Source: Ramlibacter sp.
Lineage (GTDB): Bacteria; Pseudomonadota; Gammaproteobacteria; Burkholderiales; Burkholderiaceae_C
DNA length: 64,000 bases
NCBI GenBank assembly: GCA_030695945.1
Contig: JAUYOG010000023.1
Location: 62,001 to 126,000 of the forward strand
Reading direction: 5' to 3'
Under the pieces are notes generated by a model. It saw only the letters and a program-made list of their open reading frames with translations. It was not told the DNA's origin and did no database searches. The translations under genes were made by a program, and so were the position numbers. Positions 27,921 to 36,452 of this stretch are shown here, in pieces; position 1 is the first letter of the stretch; every line of letters begins with the position of its first letter.

Positions 27921-28844
27921 ATGCTCCAGCAACGCACCCTGAAGACCTTGACCAAAGCGGTCGGCGTCGGCCTGCACAGCGGCCAGCGGGTCGAGCTGAC
28001 GCTGCGCCCGGCCCAGCCGGACACGGGCATCGTGTTCCGGCGGGTGGACCTGCCGATCCCGGTGGACATCCCGGTGTCGGCGCAGGCGGTGACGGATACA
28101 CGGCTGGCCTCCACCATCTCGAACGGCGGCGCCAAGGTGCACACCGTCGAGCACTTGATGTCGGCCTGCGCGGGCCTGGGTATCGACAACCTGTACGTGG
28201 ACATCACGGCCGAGGAAGTCCCCATCCTCGACGGTTCCTCGGCCTCGTTCGTGTTCCTGCTGCAAAGCGCGGGCATCGTCGCGCAGAACGCGCCGCGCCG
28301 CTTCATCCGCGTGCTGAAGCCCGTGGAAGTGCGCGAAGGCGACGGCGACAACCTCAAATGGGTGCGGCTGGACCCCTACCACGGCTACAAGCTGCGCTTC
28401 GAGATCGATTTTGCCCACCGCGTGGTGAGCTCCACCGGCCAATCCGTGGAGTTCGACCTGAGCACCGGCTCCTATGCCCGCGACATCGCGCGGGCCCGCA
28501 CCTTCGGCTTCACGAAGGATGTCGAGATGATGCGCGCCAACGGGCTGAGCCTGGGCGGCGGCCTGGACAACGCCGTGGTGATGGACGATTACCGCGTGCT
28601 CAATGCCGACGGCCTGCGCTACGACGACGAGTTCGTCAAGCACAAGATGCTGGACGCGATGGGCGACCTGTACCTGATCGGCCGTCCCCTGCTGGCCGCC
28701 TACAGCGCCTTCCGCTCCGGCCACGCGCTGAACAACAAGTTGCTGCGCGAGTTGCTCGCGCAGCCGGGCAGCTACGAAGTCGTCACCTTCGACGACGAGA
28801 AGCTCGCGCCCGCCGGCTTCACCCAGCCCGCCAGGGCCTGGTAA
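27921..28844 (+). CDS. lpxC: UDP-3-O-acyl-N-acetylglucosamine deacetylase
   Basis: A zinc amidase that catalyses the committed step of lipid A synthesis; 307 residues (E. coli 305). Zinc ligands sit in HTVEHLMSA (His) and in [17 protein letters not shown] (His and Asp). The catalytic Glu region [14 protein letters not shown] and the C-terminal His in RSGHALNN are present. It is the last gene of the dcw cluster, a common position in proteobacteria. A small membrane protein gene follows 6 bases later. Confidence 0.97.
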   Translation: MLQQRTLKTLTKAVGVGLHSGQRVELTLRPAQPDTGIVFRRVDLPIPVDIPVSAQAVTDTRLASTISNGGAKVHTVEHLMSACAGLGIDNLYVDITAEEVPILDGSSASFVFLLQSAGIVAQNAPRRFIRVLKPVEVREGDGDNLKWVRLDPYHGYKLRFEIDFAHRVVSSTGQSVEFDLSTGSYARDIARARTFGFTKDVEMMRANGLSLGGGLDNAVVMDDYRVLNADGLRYDDEFVKHKMLDAMGDLYLIGRPLLAAYSAFRSGHALNNKLLRELLAQPGSYEVVTFDDEKLAPAGFTQPARAW

Positions 28845-28850
28845 ACCGCG

Positions 28851-29027
28851 ATGCTGCTGTTCCGGTGGGCGATGCTGATGCTGCTGCTGGCAGCGGCGGT
28901 CTGCTTCGTCTTTTACGCCGGCACGGGGCAGGTGCGTTTCAAGCGCTACGGCCTCGTCACGCTGAAGTGGACGCTGATCGCGGCGTTCGCGTTCTTCGCC
29001 ATCCTGATCCTCGAGCGGTTGGGCTAG
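28851..29027 (+). CDS. Small membrane protein of unknown function
   Basis: A 58-codon gene missing from the track because of its size. The protein [18 protein letters not shown]... has two membrane helices (about residues 3-23 and 40-56). They are joined by a basic loop ([17 protein letters not shown]), a layout that would put both termini on the same side. It starts 6 bases after the lpxC stop, so it is probably cotranscribed. Its TAG shares the palindrome CTAG with the convergent ruvC stop. No family is recognised; similar short two-helix proteins after lpxC are expected in relatives but could not be searched. Confidence 0.65.
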   Translation: MLLFRWAMLMLLLAAAVCFVFYAGTGQVRFKRYGLVTLKWTLIAAFAFFAILILERLG

Positions 29028-29572
29028 TACGTCCGCCCGCCCTTGTACATCCCGCTGGTCCGGCGGGCGGTCGACGTGGCCTGCGCGATCCGGCTCATTG
29101 CCGCGCCGGCATGGGCGTGCGTGATGGCCAGCCCGAGCGCGTCGGCGGCGTCCTTGCCCGGCAGGCCGGGCAGCTTCAGCAGCCGCTTGACCATCTCCTG
29201 CACCTGCCCCTTGGCTGCCTTGCCGTGGCCCGCGATGGCTTTCTTCATCTGCAGCGCGGTGTATTCGGCGACCGCCAGTTCGCAGGCGACCAGCGCGGTG
29301 ACACATGCGCCGCGCGCCTGGCCGAGCAGCAGCGTGGCCTGGGGATTGACGTTGACGAACACGATCTCGACGGCCGCGACGTCGGGGCTGTAGCGCTCCT
29401 TGACTTCGGCGATGCCGTCGAACAGCACCTTCAGCCGCGCGGGCAGGTCGCCGCGCTCCAGGTGCGTCGTGGTGATGGTGCCGCTGGCGACGTAGGTGAG
29501 GGCGTGCCCGGCCACGTCGACCACACCGAAGCCGGTGGTCTGCAGGCCGGGGTCGATGCCGAGAATTCGCAT
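29024..29572 (-). CDS. ruvC: Holliday junction endodeoxyribonuclease RuvC
   Basis: An RNase H-fold resolvase that cuts Holliday junctions with RuvAB; 182 residues (E. coli 173). Catalytic acids are visible in ILGIDPG (Asp7 equivalent), AVEIVFVN (Glu66) and [15 protein letters not shown] (Asp138 and Asp141 equivalents). The track begins at a TTG six codons upstream (MEPNTR); the ATG at 29572 matches the family start and has GGAG about 11 bases upstream. ruvA and ruvB are not in the window. It lies 7 bases after the CDP-DAG synthase-like gene and probably belongs to the same transcript. Confidence 0.95.
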   Translation of the reverse strand: MRILGIDPGLQTTGFGVVDVAGHALTYVASGTITTTHLERGDLPARLKVLFDGIAEVKERYSPDVAAVEIVFVNVNPQATLLLGQARGACVTALVACELAVAEYTALQMKKAIAGHGKAAKGQVQEMVKRLLKLPGLPGKDAADALGLAITHAHAGAAMSRIAQATSTARRTSGMYKGGRTY

Positions 29573-29579
29573 ACGCGTA

Positions 29580-30560
29580 TTAGGCTCCAAAGTACCAGCG
29601 CGCGGAATGAAAGAAGATCGGCGCGGCGAAGCACAGGGCGTCCACCCGATCCAGCAACCCGTTGGCCCCCGTGACCGACATGTCGCGCTGGCCCCAGGCC
29701 GTGACGCCCCGGTCGCGCTTGAGCGCCTTCATCACCAGGTGTCCCATCGACCCGGCGACGCAGGCGACGAAAGCCATGGCCAAGGCCTGTCCGGGCTTGA
29801 ACGGCGTTATGAAGGACAACAGGCCGCCGACCACGCCCCCGACGATCACGCCGAGGAGCCAGCTGGTCCAGTTGAAGCTCTTGCTCACCTCCGGGGCGCT
29901 GGGCGCACCTTTCATGCGGCGCGTGGCAACATGCTGCACGATCATGCAGGTCTGCACCACGAACACCAGGAAGAACACCAGGAAGGCGCCCTTGCCCTCG
30001 TAGTTGCGGAAGTCCAGCAGCATCAGCGCGGGGACGTGGCTCATGCCGTAGACGCAGACCATGATGCCCCACTGCAGCTTGGCGTTGCGTTCGAGGAAGC
30101 GGTGCGGGTCGCCCGAGAGCGCGCTCACCACTGGGATCGCGAGGAACACGTAGACCGGAATGAACACGGTGAACAGGTCGAAGTGCTCGGTGCGCACCAG
30201 CCAGAACTGGATCGGCAGCACGATGAAAAACGCCAGCACCAGGCTGCGGTGGTCGCCCCGGCGCGTGGGCGAGAGCGTGATGAACTCGCGCAGCGCGAAG
30301 AACGCGATCAGTCCGAACAGCACCGTTGCCACCGTGTCGCCCACGGCCCAGGCGACCCAGAACACCACGACCATGAACCACGAGGTGCCCAGGAGCCTGC
30401 GGAAGTTCTTTAGCTCGGCGTTCCATGCCTCGTCGTGCTCCTCGGCACGGAACGAGAGCAGGAACGCCGTCACGCTCACGGCGATGAGGATGCCGAAGAC
30501 GATGAGGAACAGGGCCGCCACCTGCTGGGTGGGCGTGAGGCTGCGCAGGAACTGGTTCAT
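29580..30560 (-). CDS. Phosphatidate cytidylyltransferase-family membrane protein
   Basis: An integral membrane protein of 326 residues with about eight helices. The C-terminal signature [37 protein letters not shown] resembles the CDP-alcohol cytidylyltransferase (CdsA) motif with the Asp pair in LDRVD. In canonical CdsA the stretch reads KD.G..IPGHGG.LDR.DS; here the PGHGG part is TGANG. Such proteins occur beside PlsC-like acyltransferases, as here (9-bp gap), and may form a second phospholipid-precursor pair. Whether it makes CDP-diacylglycerol is inferred from the family only. A separate essential cdsA is expected elsewhere in the genome. Confidence 0.8.
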   Translation of the reverse strand: MNQFLRSLTPTQQVAALFLIVFGILIAVSVTAFLLSFRAEEHDEAWNAELKNFRRLLGTSWFMVVVFWVAWAVGDTVATVLFGLIAFFALREFITLSPTRRGDHRSLVLAFFIVLPIQFWLVRTEHFDLFTVFIPVYVFLAIPVVSALSGDPHRFLERNAKLQWGIMVCVYGMSHVPALMLLDFRNYEGKGAFLVFFLVFVVQTCMIVQHVATRRMKGAPSAPEVSKSFNWTSWLLGVIVGGVVGGLLSFITPFKPGQALAMAFVACVAGSMGHLVMKALKRDRGVTAWGQRDMSVTGANGLLDRVDALCFAAPIFFHSARWYFGA

Positions 30561-30569
30561 GGCAACGCC

Positions 30570-31181
30570 TCAGACGTCCCGCAGGGCAATGACCGCCTGC
30601 CGCGCGCGATCCAGGAATTCGCGGCGCTCTTCGTCGTTGCCCAACTGGATCGGCGCGCCGAACGTTACCGAGCACAGGATCGGCACGGGGACGACCTCGC
30701 CCTTGGGCATGACGCGCTGGATGTTGTCGATCCAGGCGGGCACCAGCACCACGTGCGGGAATTTCTCGGCCAGGTTATAGAGACCCGCCTTGAAGGGCTG
30801 CGGCTCCTCGGCGTTGCCGCGCGTGCCCTCGGGAAAGATGATGATCGAGTCGCCGCGTTCCAGGGCGTCGATGAGCGGCTCCAGCGGATCCTGGTCGGCG
30901 GTGCGCGCGCGGTCGACGTAGATGGCATTGAACACCGCCGTGGTGATCCACTTCTTGAACGGCGACTTCGTCCAGTAGTCCTTCGCGGCGATCGGCCGCG
31001 TGATGCTGCGCAGCTCCTGCGGGAGCGCCGCCCAGATCATCACGAGGTCGGCGTGGCTTTGGTGGTTGGCGAAGTAGATGCGCTGTTCGGCCTTGGGCGG
31101 GCAGCCGTACCAGCGCGCCTGCGCGCCGGTCAGCACGCGCACCAGGCCCAGCAGGAACAGGCTCATCAGCTTGGCAAGCAT
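30570..31181 (-). CDS. 1-acyl-glycerol-3-phosphate acyltransferase (PlsC-like)
   Basis: A membrane-associated acyltransferase of 203 residues. The catalytic motif NHQSHAD (NHxxxxD, about residues 39-45) and the substrate motif FPEGTRG (about 116-122) are both intact. An N-terminal hydrophobic segment (MLAKLMSLFLLGLVRVLTG) would anchor it to the inner membrane. The gene is first in a run with the CdsA-like gene and ruvC. The likely reaction is acylation of lysophosphatidic acid, but related lipids are possible. The start is the ATG at 31181. Confidence 0.85.
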   Translation of the reverse strand: MLAKLMSLFLLGLVRVLTGAQARWYGCPPKAEQRIYFANHQSHADLVMIWAALPQELRSITRPIAAKDYWTKSPFKKWITTAVFNAIYVDRARTADQDPLEPLIDALERGDSIIIFPEGTRGNAEEPQPFKAGLYNLAEKFPHVVLVPAWIDNIQRVMPKGEVVPVPILCSVTFGAPIQLGNDEERREFLDRARQAVIALRDV

Positions 31182-31215
31182 GCGCGGATGATAAGGCTGA
31201 GCTGCAGCGCTTGCG

Positions 31216-31956
31216 TCAGGGCAGTTCGGCGTCGCGCATGCGGGCCACGATGGTCGAGGCGCGGCTCGCGAGGTAACCGGAGTTGGGCACCCGTTCGAAG
31301 TACTTGGGCCGCGGCAGCATCACGGCCAGGCGCGCTGCCTCGTAGGCGGAGAGTTGCGCGGCCCCCTTGCGGTAGTAGTGCCGGGCGGCGGCCTCCGCGC
31401 CGAACACCCCTTCACCCCATTCAACGCTGTTCAGGTAGATCTCCAGGATTCGCTCCTTCGAGAGCATCTTTTCCAGCGCGAACGCCAGCACGAACTCCTG
31501 GCCCTTGCGCAGGAGCGTCCGCTCGCCGGACAGCAGGATGTTCTTCGCCAGCTGCTGCGTGATGGTGGACCCGCCGACGATCTTGGGCGGCTTCACGGCC
31601 CGGGGCGCCAGCTGCGCCCTCCCGGCGCGCCGGGCCGCCTGTTCCTCGGCCTTGACGTTGCGCTCCCAGGCTTTCTCCAGCGCCTCCCAGTCCACGCCTT
31701 CGTGGCTGGTGAAGCTGCCGTCTTCCGAGGCGATCACCGCGCGCTTGAGGTTGTCGGAGATCTTCTCGTACGGCACCCACTGCTGGCGCCAGCGCAGCCT
31801 GTCTTTCTGGGTGGCGATGCGCCACGCCTCGGAGCGTTGGAACGTCGTGGACTGCGGGTCGATCGTCGCCATCAGCGCGATGCGTGCCAGGAAGAAGAAC
31901 TGCAAGGCCAGCCCCGCGACGAGCACCAGCGCGGCCCAGCGAAGCAGCGACCTCAT
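31216..31956 (-). CDS. mtgA: Monofunctional peptidoglycan glycosyltransferase MtgA
   Basis: A GT51 glycan-chain polymerase without a transpeptidase domain; 246 residues (E. coli MtgA 242). One N-terminal membrane helix (MRSLLRWAALVLVAGLALQFFFLARI) precedes the GT51 domain. Motif 1 ASEDGSFTSHEGVDWEAL carries the catalytic Glu. Motif 2 is GGSTITQQLAKN, motif 3 is RKGQEFVLAFALEKMLSKERILEIYLN and motif 4 is GVFGAEAAARHYYRK. The track ORF starts 46 codons too early inside aroE; the ATG at 31956 overlaps the aroE stop. Confidence 0.95.
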   Translation of the reverse strand: MRSLLRWAALVLVAGLALQFFFLARIALMATIDPQSTTFQRSEAWRIATQKDRLRWRQQWVPYEKISDNLKRAVIASEDGSFTSHEGVDWEALEKAWERNVKAEEQAARRAGRAQLAPRAVKPPKIVGGSTITQQLAKNILLSGERTLLRKGQEFVLAFALEKMLSKERILEIYLNSVEWGEGVFGAEAAARHYYRKGAAQLSAYEAARLAVMLPRPKYFERVPNSGYLASRASTIVARMRDAELP

Positions 31957-32786
31957 GGGAGCGTGGCGCGCAGTTCGGCGAGCACCTGCGCCGCCGGTGG
32001 GTGCACACCGCGCCAGACCAGGAAGGCCTCGGCCGCCTGTTCCACCAGCATGCCCAGGCCATCGCGCGGGGTGGCGCCGTGCTCTCGCGCCCAATCCACG
32101 AAACCCTGCGCGGCAGGGCCATACATCAGGTCGCAGGCCAGCGCGCCGGGCTTTAGGGCGGTGGCGGGGATGGGGATGCCGCCGCCGCTCAGGCTGCTGG
32201 CCGTCGCATTGATGACGATGTCGAACGCGCCGCGCACCTGTGCCGGCTCGATAGCGGCAAGCTCGACGCCGTGTTGCTGCGCCAAAGCGGCATGGCGTTC
32301 TATCAATTCAACGGCGCGGGAGAGGGTGCGGTTGGCGATGACGATGCGCCGCGGACGGACCTCGATGAGCGGGCCCAGCACGCCCGCCGCCGCGCCGCCC
32401 GCGCCGGCGAGCAGCAGGTCGCGCCCGGCGAGGTCGACGCCGGCGTTGCCGCGGATGTCGTTGACCAGACCCACACCGTCGGTGTTGTCACCCAGCACGG
32501 CGTCGCCGTCGAAGCGCAGGGTGTTGCTGGCCTGCGCCAGCTGCGCTCGCGGCGTCAGCTGCGTCGCCAGGGCCGGTGACTCGAATTTGAACGGCACGGT
32601 GACGTTGCAGCCCTTGCCGCCCTCGGCGCGGAACTCGCGCACGGCCTGCGCGAAGCCGCCCAGCGGCACGAGCCGCTTGCCATATTGCAGCTTCTGCCCC
32701 GTGAGCTGCGCGAAGCGCGCGTGGATCCACGGCGACTTGCTGTGCTCGACGGGGTTGCCCATGACGCAGTAAAGATCGGTGGTCAT
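31953..32786 (-). CDS. aroE: Shikimate dehydrogenase (NADP+)
   Basis: AroE reduces 3-dehydroshikimate to shikimate in aromatic amino acid synthesis; 277 residues. The substrate motif GNPVEHSKSPWIH (about residues 10-22), the catalytic region CNVTVPFK (Lys) and GDNTDGVG (Asp) are intact. NADP is bound by AGAGGAAAGV and the following NRT (ANRTLSRA). The C-terminal DGLGMLVEQAAEAF is typical. The gene sits between the TonB-like gene and mtgA with ATGA overlaps on both sides. aroG elsewhere in the window feeds the same pathway. Confidence 0.96.
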   Translation of the reverse strand: MTTDLYCVMGNPVEHSKSPWIHARFAQLTGQKLQYGKRLVPLGGFAQAVREFRAEGGKGCNVTVPFKFESPALATQLTPRAQLAQASNTLRFDGDAVLGDNTDGVGLVNDIRGNAGVDLAGRDLLLAGAGGAAAGVLGPLIEVRPRRIVIANRTLSRAVELIERHAALAQQHGVELAAIEPAQVRGAFDIVINATASSLSGGGIPIPATALKPGALACDLMYGPAAQGFVDWAREHGATPRDGLGMLVEQAAEAFLVWRGVHPPAAQVLAELRATLP

Positions 32787-33637
32787 CGGGCCAGCTGCTT
32801 CGTCTCGAGCGTTTCGTCGCGGGTGAACTTGAAGCGCGACACCACGACGATCTGGTCGGCCTGCCTGCGCATGGCGTCGTTGAAGCGCCCGAACGGACCG
32901 GCGGCCCGCGCGATCGTCTTCGCGCGGCGGTCCAGGGCAAGGCTGCCGGAACTCTCGGCCACTTCCGCGTCCAGCACCTTGCCGTCGAAGTTCACGGTGA
33001 CGACCATCGTGAGCTCGCCATACAGCTTCTTGCCGGCGACCTCAGGGAAATTGTGCGTGCCCTTGTCCTCGATCTTGCGGCGCAGGCCGTCGTAGTAGAT
33101 CGCGTACACCTCCTCGCGCGTAGAGGGGCTGATGTACCGCTTCTTGGGCCGGGCGTTTTCCTCGTTGATGCGCCGCTCGATCTCCGCGAGGATCTTGATC
33201 AGCTGGCGCCGCTTGTCCTCGCGGGCCTGCGCTTCGGGGTTGCTCGTGGGTTGCTTCGGGTCCGGCGGGGGCAGGGCGGCCAGCATCTTCTTGACCTGCC
33301 CGAGCAGCAGCATCTGCTGCTCCTGCATCGCGTCGATCTTGCGTTGGGCGTCCTCCGGCGAATCGCCCAGCTCGGTCAGCGCCGACGGCGGCAGCGGCGA
33401 AGTGGCGCGGCCCTTGGCGGCGTCGCCGCCGCCGGCCAGGCGGGTCTGCGCGATGGCGTGGGCCTTGTCGGCCTTCTCGTTGGTCTTGGTGTTGACCAGG
33501 ATCACTTCCAGCGGGGTGTCCTCGAACACGCGGTTGAAACCTTCGGGGTCGACGATGCGCAGCCCCAGCAGCGCCGCGTGCACCGCAACGGAGATGCCGA
33601 GCGCGATCTGCAGGGTGCTGAAGGAACGCCAGTTCAC
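32783..33637 (-). CDS. TonB-family energy-transducer-like protein
   Basis: A protein of 284 residues with one N-terminal membrane helix (about 10-28, IALGISVAVHAALLGLRI) containing the SxxxH-type residues of TonB proteins (SVAVH). The C-terminal TonB-like domain (about 170-260) is VYAIYYDGLRRKIEDKGTHNFP...GELTMVVTVNFDGKVLDAEV. The middle is charged and probably coiled (EAQAREDKRRQLIKILAEIERRINEEN). It starts with GTG at 33637; an in-frame stop lies just upstream, so no longer form exists. It is downstream of the RNase II-like gene and coupled to aroE. No exbBD genes are adjacent, so iron uptake is not implied by context. Confidence 0.8.
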   Translation of the reverse strand: MNWRSFSTLQIALGISVAVHAALLGLRIVDPEGFNRVFEDTPLEVILVNTKTNEKADKAHAIAQTRLAGGGDAAKGRATSPLPPSALTELGDSPEDAQRKIDAMQEQQMLLLGQVKKMLAALPPPDPKQPTSNPEAQAREDKRRQLIKILAEIERRINEENARPKKRYISPSTREEVYAIYYDGLRRKIEDKGTHNFPEVAGKKLYGELTMVVTVNFDGKVLDAEVAESSGSLALDRRAKTIARAAGPFGRFNDAMRRQADQIVVVSRFKFTRDETLETKQLAR

Positions 33638-33673
33638 GAGGGGAAATTATCCGGTATTGCGGATGAGTTACAT

Positions 33674-33704
33674 GCTATCGGGGGATGCTGCGCACCCCGA
33701 TAGC
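33674..33704 (-). terminator. Strong hairpin between RNase II-like gene and TonB-like gene
   Basis: GCTATCGGGG (33674-33683) pairs perfectly with CCCCGATAGC (33695-33704) around an 11-base loop. No T-tract follows on either strand, so it may be an mRNA-stabilising or attenuating hairpin and not a full terminator. Confidence 0.5.
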
Positions 33705-33734
33705 CCGGCGCGTTGGACGGGACCAACAGGCCCG

Positions 33735-35783
33735 TCAACTTGCCGCTGGCGAATCGGCCGTCGCGGATTCGCTTTCGCTGACATCCACCGCGATCGCGAT
33801 CGGGCCGGCGACCGGCTCGTCTTCCGCTTCCTCTTCGGCTTCCAGGGGCTCGGGCGCGAGGTCGAGCCGCTCGATCACCGTCCCCTTCACGTCCAGCGTG
33901 ATCAGGTCGATCTCGCCCAGCTTCACGCGCACGTGGGCGCCGCGCGGCAGGTCGGCGCCGCCCAGCACCGGCAGCACCAGCGGCAAGTCATCGGCGCGGA
34001 CCAGGCCTTCCTTGAAGACGACGCCCGTCAGCTCGGACAAACCCTGCTGCTGCAGGTACTTGAGCGTCCAGAAACGCTCCATGCCCGCCTGGTGCCCGTT
34101 GTAGGCGGCGTAAGCGGCGTCGAACCCGGAGATGATGGAGAACAGCTCGGCATCCTTGGGCTTGAACGGGGCGGCCAGGGCGGCGGTGCGGCCATGCCGG
34201 GCCGCCGCGATGATCTGCCACTGGTTCACCAGGTCGGTGTAACGGCGCAAGGGCGAGGTGCTCCAGGCGTAGCTCTTCACGCCGATGCCGGCGTGCGGCA
34301 GCGACTTGGTGCCCATGCGCACCTTGACACCGGGGGCCAGGCTGGCCTGGCTGCGGTAGATCGCCGGCACGCCGAGTTCGGCCAGCCACGCGCCCCAGGT
34401 GCTGTTGGCCAGGATCATGGCCTCGGCGACGATCAGGTCCAGCGGCGCGCCGCGCCGACGCACCGTGATCTGCACCTGCTCGTCGCCCGTCGGTTCGGCG
34501 CCGCCATTGCCGACGAGGCGGAAGTTGTAATCCGGCCGGTTGAAGTTCTCCGGCTTGCCGCGCACCACCTCGCGCTGCGACTTGAGCTGCGAGGCGAGAC
34601 GATGCAGGAAACCCAGTTGCAGTCGCAGGGCCGCGACCGCATCGGGCACATCCACGTCCGGCTCGAGGCCTTGCAGCCACTCCTCGGTCACGACGGCGTC
34701 CAGCCGGTCGTGCCGCAGGTTGACGGTGATCGGAACCCGCTCCAGCCGGGTCAGCGTTTCCTTCAACTGCAGCGTCGCCTCGTCGAAGGTGGCGTAAAGC
34801 GAAACGGAAGGGCAGTCCCGGCCTTCCTGGAGGGTGTAGGCCTGCACCACGTCGTCGGGTAGCATGGTGACCTTGTAACCCGGCATGTAGACGGTGGAGA
34901 GGCGCTGCCGCGCGACGCCGTCGACCGGCGTCGAAGGCTGCAACGCGAGCGCGGGCGCCGCGATGTGGACGCCGACGATGACGGTGCCGCTGCCCAGCCC
35001 CCGCACCGAGAGCGCGTCGTCGATTTCCGTGGTGTGCGAATCGTCGATCGAGAATGCCTGCGCGTCGGCCAGCGGCAGCTCGTCGCGGATCTCCGGCGCC
35101 GACAGCGGCGGAAAGCCGGTGCCCTTGGGAAAGTTGTCGAACAGGAAGCGCTTCCAGTGAAACTGGTAAGGGCTGGCGATGGCGCCGGCCTTCTGCAGCA
35201 GCTCCAGCGGCGCCGTATGCGTATGGCGCGAAGCCTCGACCACGGCCTTGTACTCGGGCGCGTTCTTGTCGGGCTTGAAGAGGATCTTGAACAGCTGGTC
35301 GCGGATGGCGGGCGGGCAGCTGCCGGCGGCGAGTTCCGCGGCCCACGCTTCGATCTGCGCCTGCACCTGCTTCTTCTTTTCGATCGCCGCGAGCGCCTGT
35401 TGCAGGATTTCGGCGGGCGCCTTCCTGAACCGTCCCTTGCCGGCGCGCCTGAAGTAGTGGGGTGCCTCGAAGAGGCGCAGCAACGCGGCGGCCTGCTGCT
35501 CCAGCGTCGCCTTGGCGCTGAAATAGTCGCGCGCCAGGTCCGCGAAGCCGAACTCCTCTTCGGGCGCGAATTCCCACGCGAGTTCCAGCTCGATGGATTG
35601 CGCCAGCGCCTGGGCATCGCGCATCAGTTCCGCCGGCGAGGGCTTCTCGAATTTCAGCAGGATGTTGGCGGCCTTGACCTTGACGCGCTTGCCGCTGTCG
35701 AGCTCCACCTGTGCCGATGCTTCGGCTTCGGCCAAAACGCGGCCCGCCTGGAACTTCCCGGCTTCTTCAAACAATACGAACAT
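33735..35783 (-). CDS. RNase II/RNase R-family exoribonuclease
   Basis: A 3'-5' exoribonuclease with an RNB domain; 682 residues. An N-terminal small beta domain (MFVLFEEAGKFQAGRVLAEAEASAQV) and a helical region (about 60-230) precede the RNB core (about 240-560). The metal-binding signature FSIDDSHTTEIDDALSV carries the clustered Asp residues. PVDGVARQRLSTVYMPGYKVTMLP and the C-terminal RRYTDLVNQWQ are typical. A terminal S1-like part and an acidic tail (EPLEAEEEAEDEPVAG) follow. It is shorter than E. coli RNase R (813) and similar to RNase II (644), but the N-terminus differs from both; the subfamily cannot be fixed by eye. Confidence 0.85.
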   Translation of the reverse strand: MFVLFEEAGKFQAGRVLAEAEASAQVELDSGKRVKVKAANILLKFEKPSPAELMRDAQALAQSIELELAWEFAPEEEFGFADLARDYFSAKATLEQQAAALLRLFEAPHYFRRAGKGRFRKAPAEILQQALAAIEKKKQVQAQIEAWAAELAAGSCPPAIRDQLFKILFKPDKNAPEYKAVVEASRHTHTAPLELLQKAGAIASPYQFHWKRFLFDNFPKGTGFPPLSAPEIRDELPLADAQAFSIDDSHTTEIDDALSVRGLGSGTVIVGVHIAAPALALQPSTPVDGVARQRLSTVYMPGYKVTMLPDDVVQAYTLQEGRDCPSVSLYATFDEATLQLKETLTRLERVPITVNLRHDRLDAVVTEEWLQGLEPDVDVPDAVAALRLQLGFLHRLASQLKSQREVVRGKPENFNRPDYNFRLVGNGGAEPTGDEQVQITVRRRGAPLDLIVAEAMILANSTWGAWLAELGVPAIYRSQASLAPGVKVRMGTKSLPHAGIGVKSYAWSTSPLRRYTDLVNQWQIIAAARHGRTAALAAPFKPKDAELFSIISGFDAAYAAYNGHQAGMERFWTLKYLQQQGLSELTGVVFKEGLVRADDLPLVLPVLGGADLPRGAHVRVKLGEIDLITLDVKGTVIERLDLAPEPLEAEEEAEDEPVAGPIAIAVDVSESESATADSPAAS

Positions 35784-35809
35784 GGGCGGGATTGTCCCAT
35801 GCAGATGCT

Positions 35810-36403
35810 TCAGCCCGGTGTGCCCGCCCCGATGAAATCGAACACCTCATCGATATGCGCGTCGAAATCCGACAGCGCATGGTCCCCGCCTTCCAGCAGC
35901 TTGATCCTGGCCCCGGCGTAGCGGGCCGTCATCTCCCGCCAGTCGAGGACTTCGTCGCCCTTGGCGACGACGGCGAAGAAATCCGCCGGGCGGATGAGCG
36001 GGCCGGTTTCGAGCCGCCGCAACTCCTCCACGTATTCCGGGGCGAAGAAGAAGTGCTGGCCGGGGTCGTGCCAGGCCGTCTGTTCGCCGATGTGGCGGGC
36101 CAGGTCCCGCGCCGGGTCGATCGCGGGGTTGAGCAGGACGGCGCGGCAGCCCGTGGCCTGCGCCACGCACGTGGCATAGAAGCCGCCCAGCGATGAGCCG
36201 ATCACGGCCATCGAGTCGCGCGGCCAGCCGGCGATACCGCCCATGACCATGGCCATCGCGGCCCGGGGAGAGGGCGGCAGTTGCGGGCACCACCATACGA
36301 CTTCCGGGTGACGCTCCCTCACGCGGGCGGCGACCTGCCGGGCCTTGGTCGATTGCGGGGACGAGCGGAAGCCGTGCAGGTAGAGCAAGTGGGTGAGGGC
36401 CAT
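35810..36403 (-). CDS. YqiA-like alpha/beta-hydrolase (UPF0227)
   Basis: An esterase-like protein of about 197 residues. It has YLHGFRSSPQSTKA near the start, the nucleophile elbow GSSLGGFYA (about residues 78-86) and an Asp in VAKGDEVLDW (about 150). The catalytic His is in EGGDHALSDF. These match the E. coli YqiA family, which has weak esterase activity on short acyl-CoA substrates. The start MALTHLLYLHGF at 36403 is preferred over the track start because the extra 27 residues overlap the divergent rodA start. It may be read separately from the RNase gene, 27 bp away. Confidence 0.8.
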   Translation of the reverse strand: MALTHLLYLHGFRSSPQSTKARQVAARVRERHPEVVWWCPQLPPSPRAAMAMVMGGIAGWPRDSMAVIGSSLGGFYATCVAQATGCRAVLLNPAIDPARDLARHIGEQTAWHDPGQHFFFAPEYVEELRRLETGPLIRPADFFAVVAKGDEVLDWREMTARYAGARIKLLEGGDHALSDFDAHIDEVFDFIGAGTPG

Positions 36404-36452
36404 GTGGGGATGTTTCCATGTTTGCGCCGGGCAGGCCGGATAATGCCCTGCC

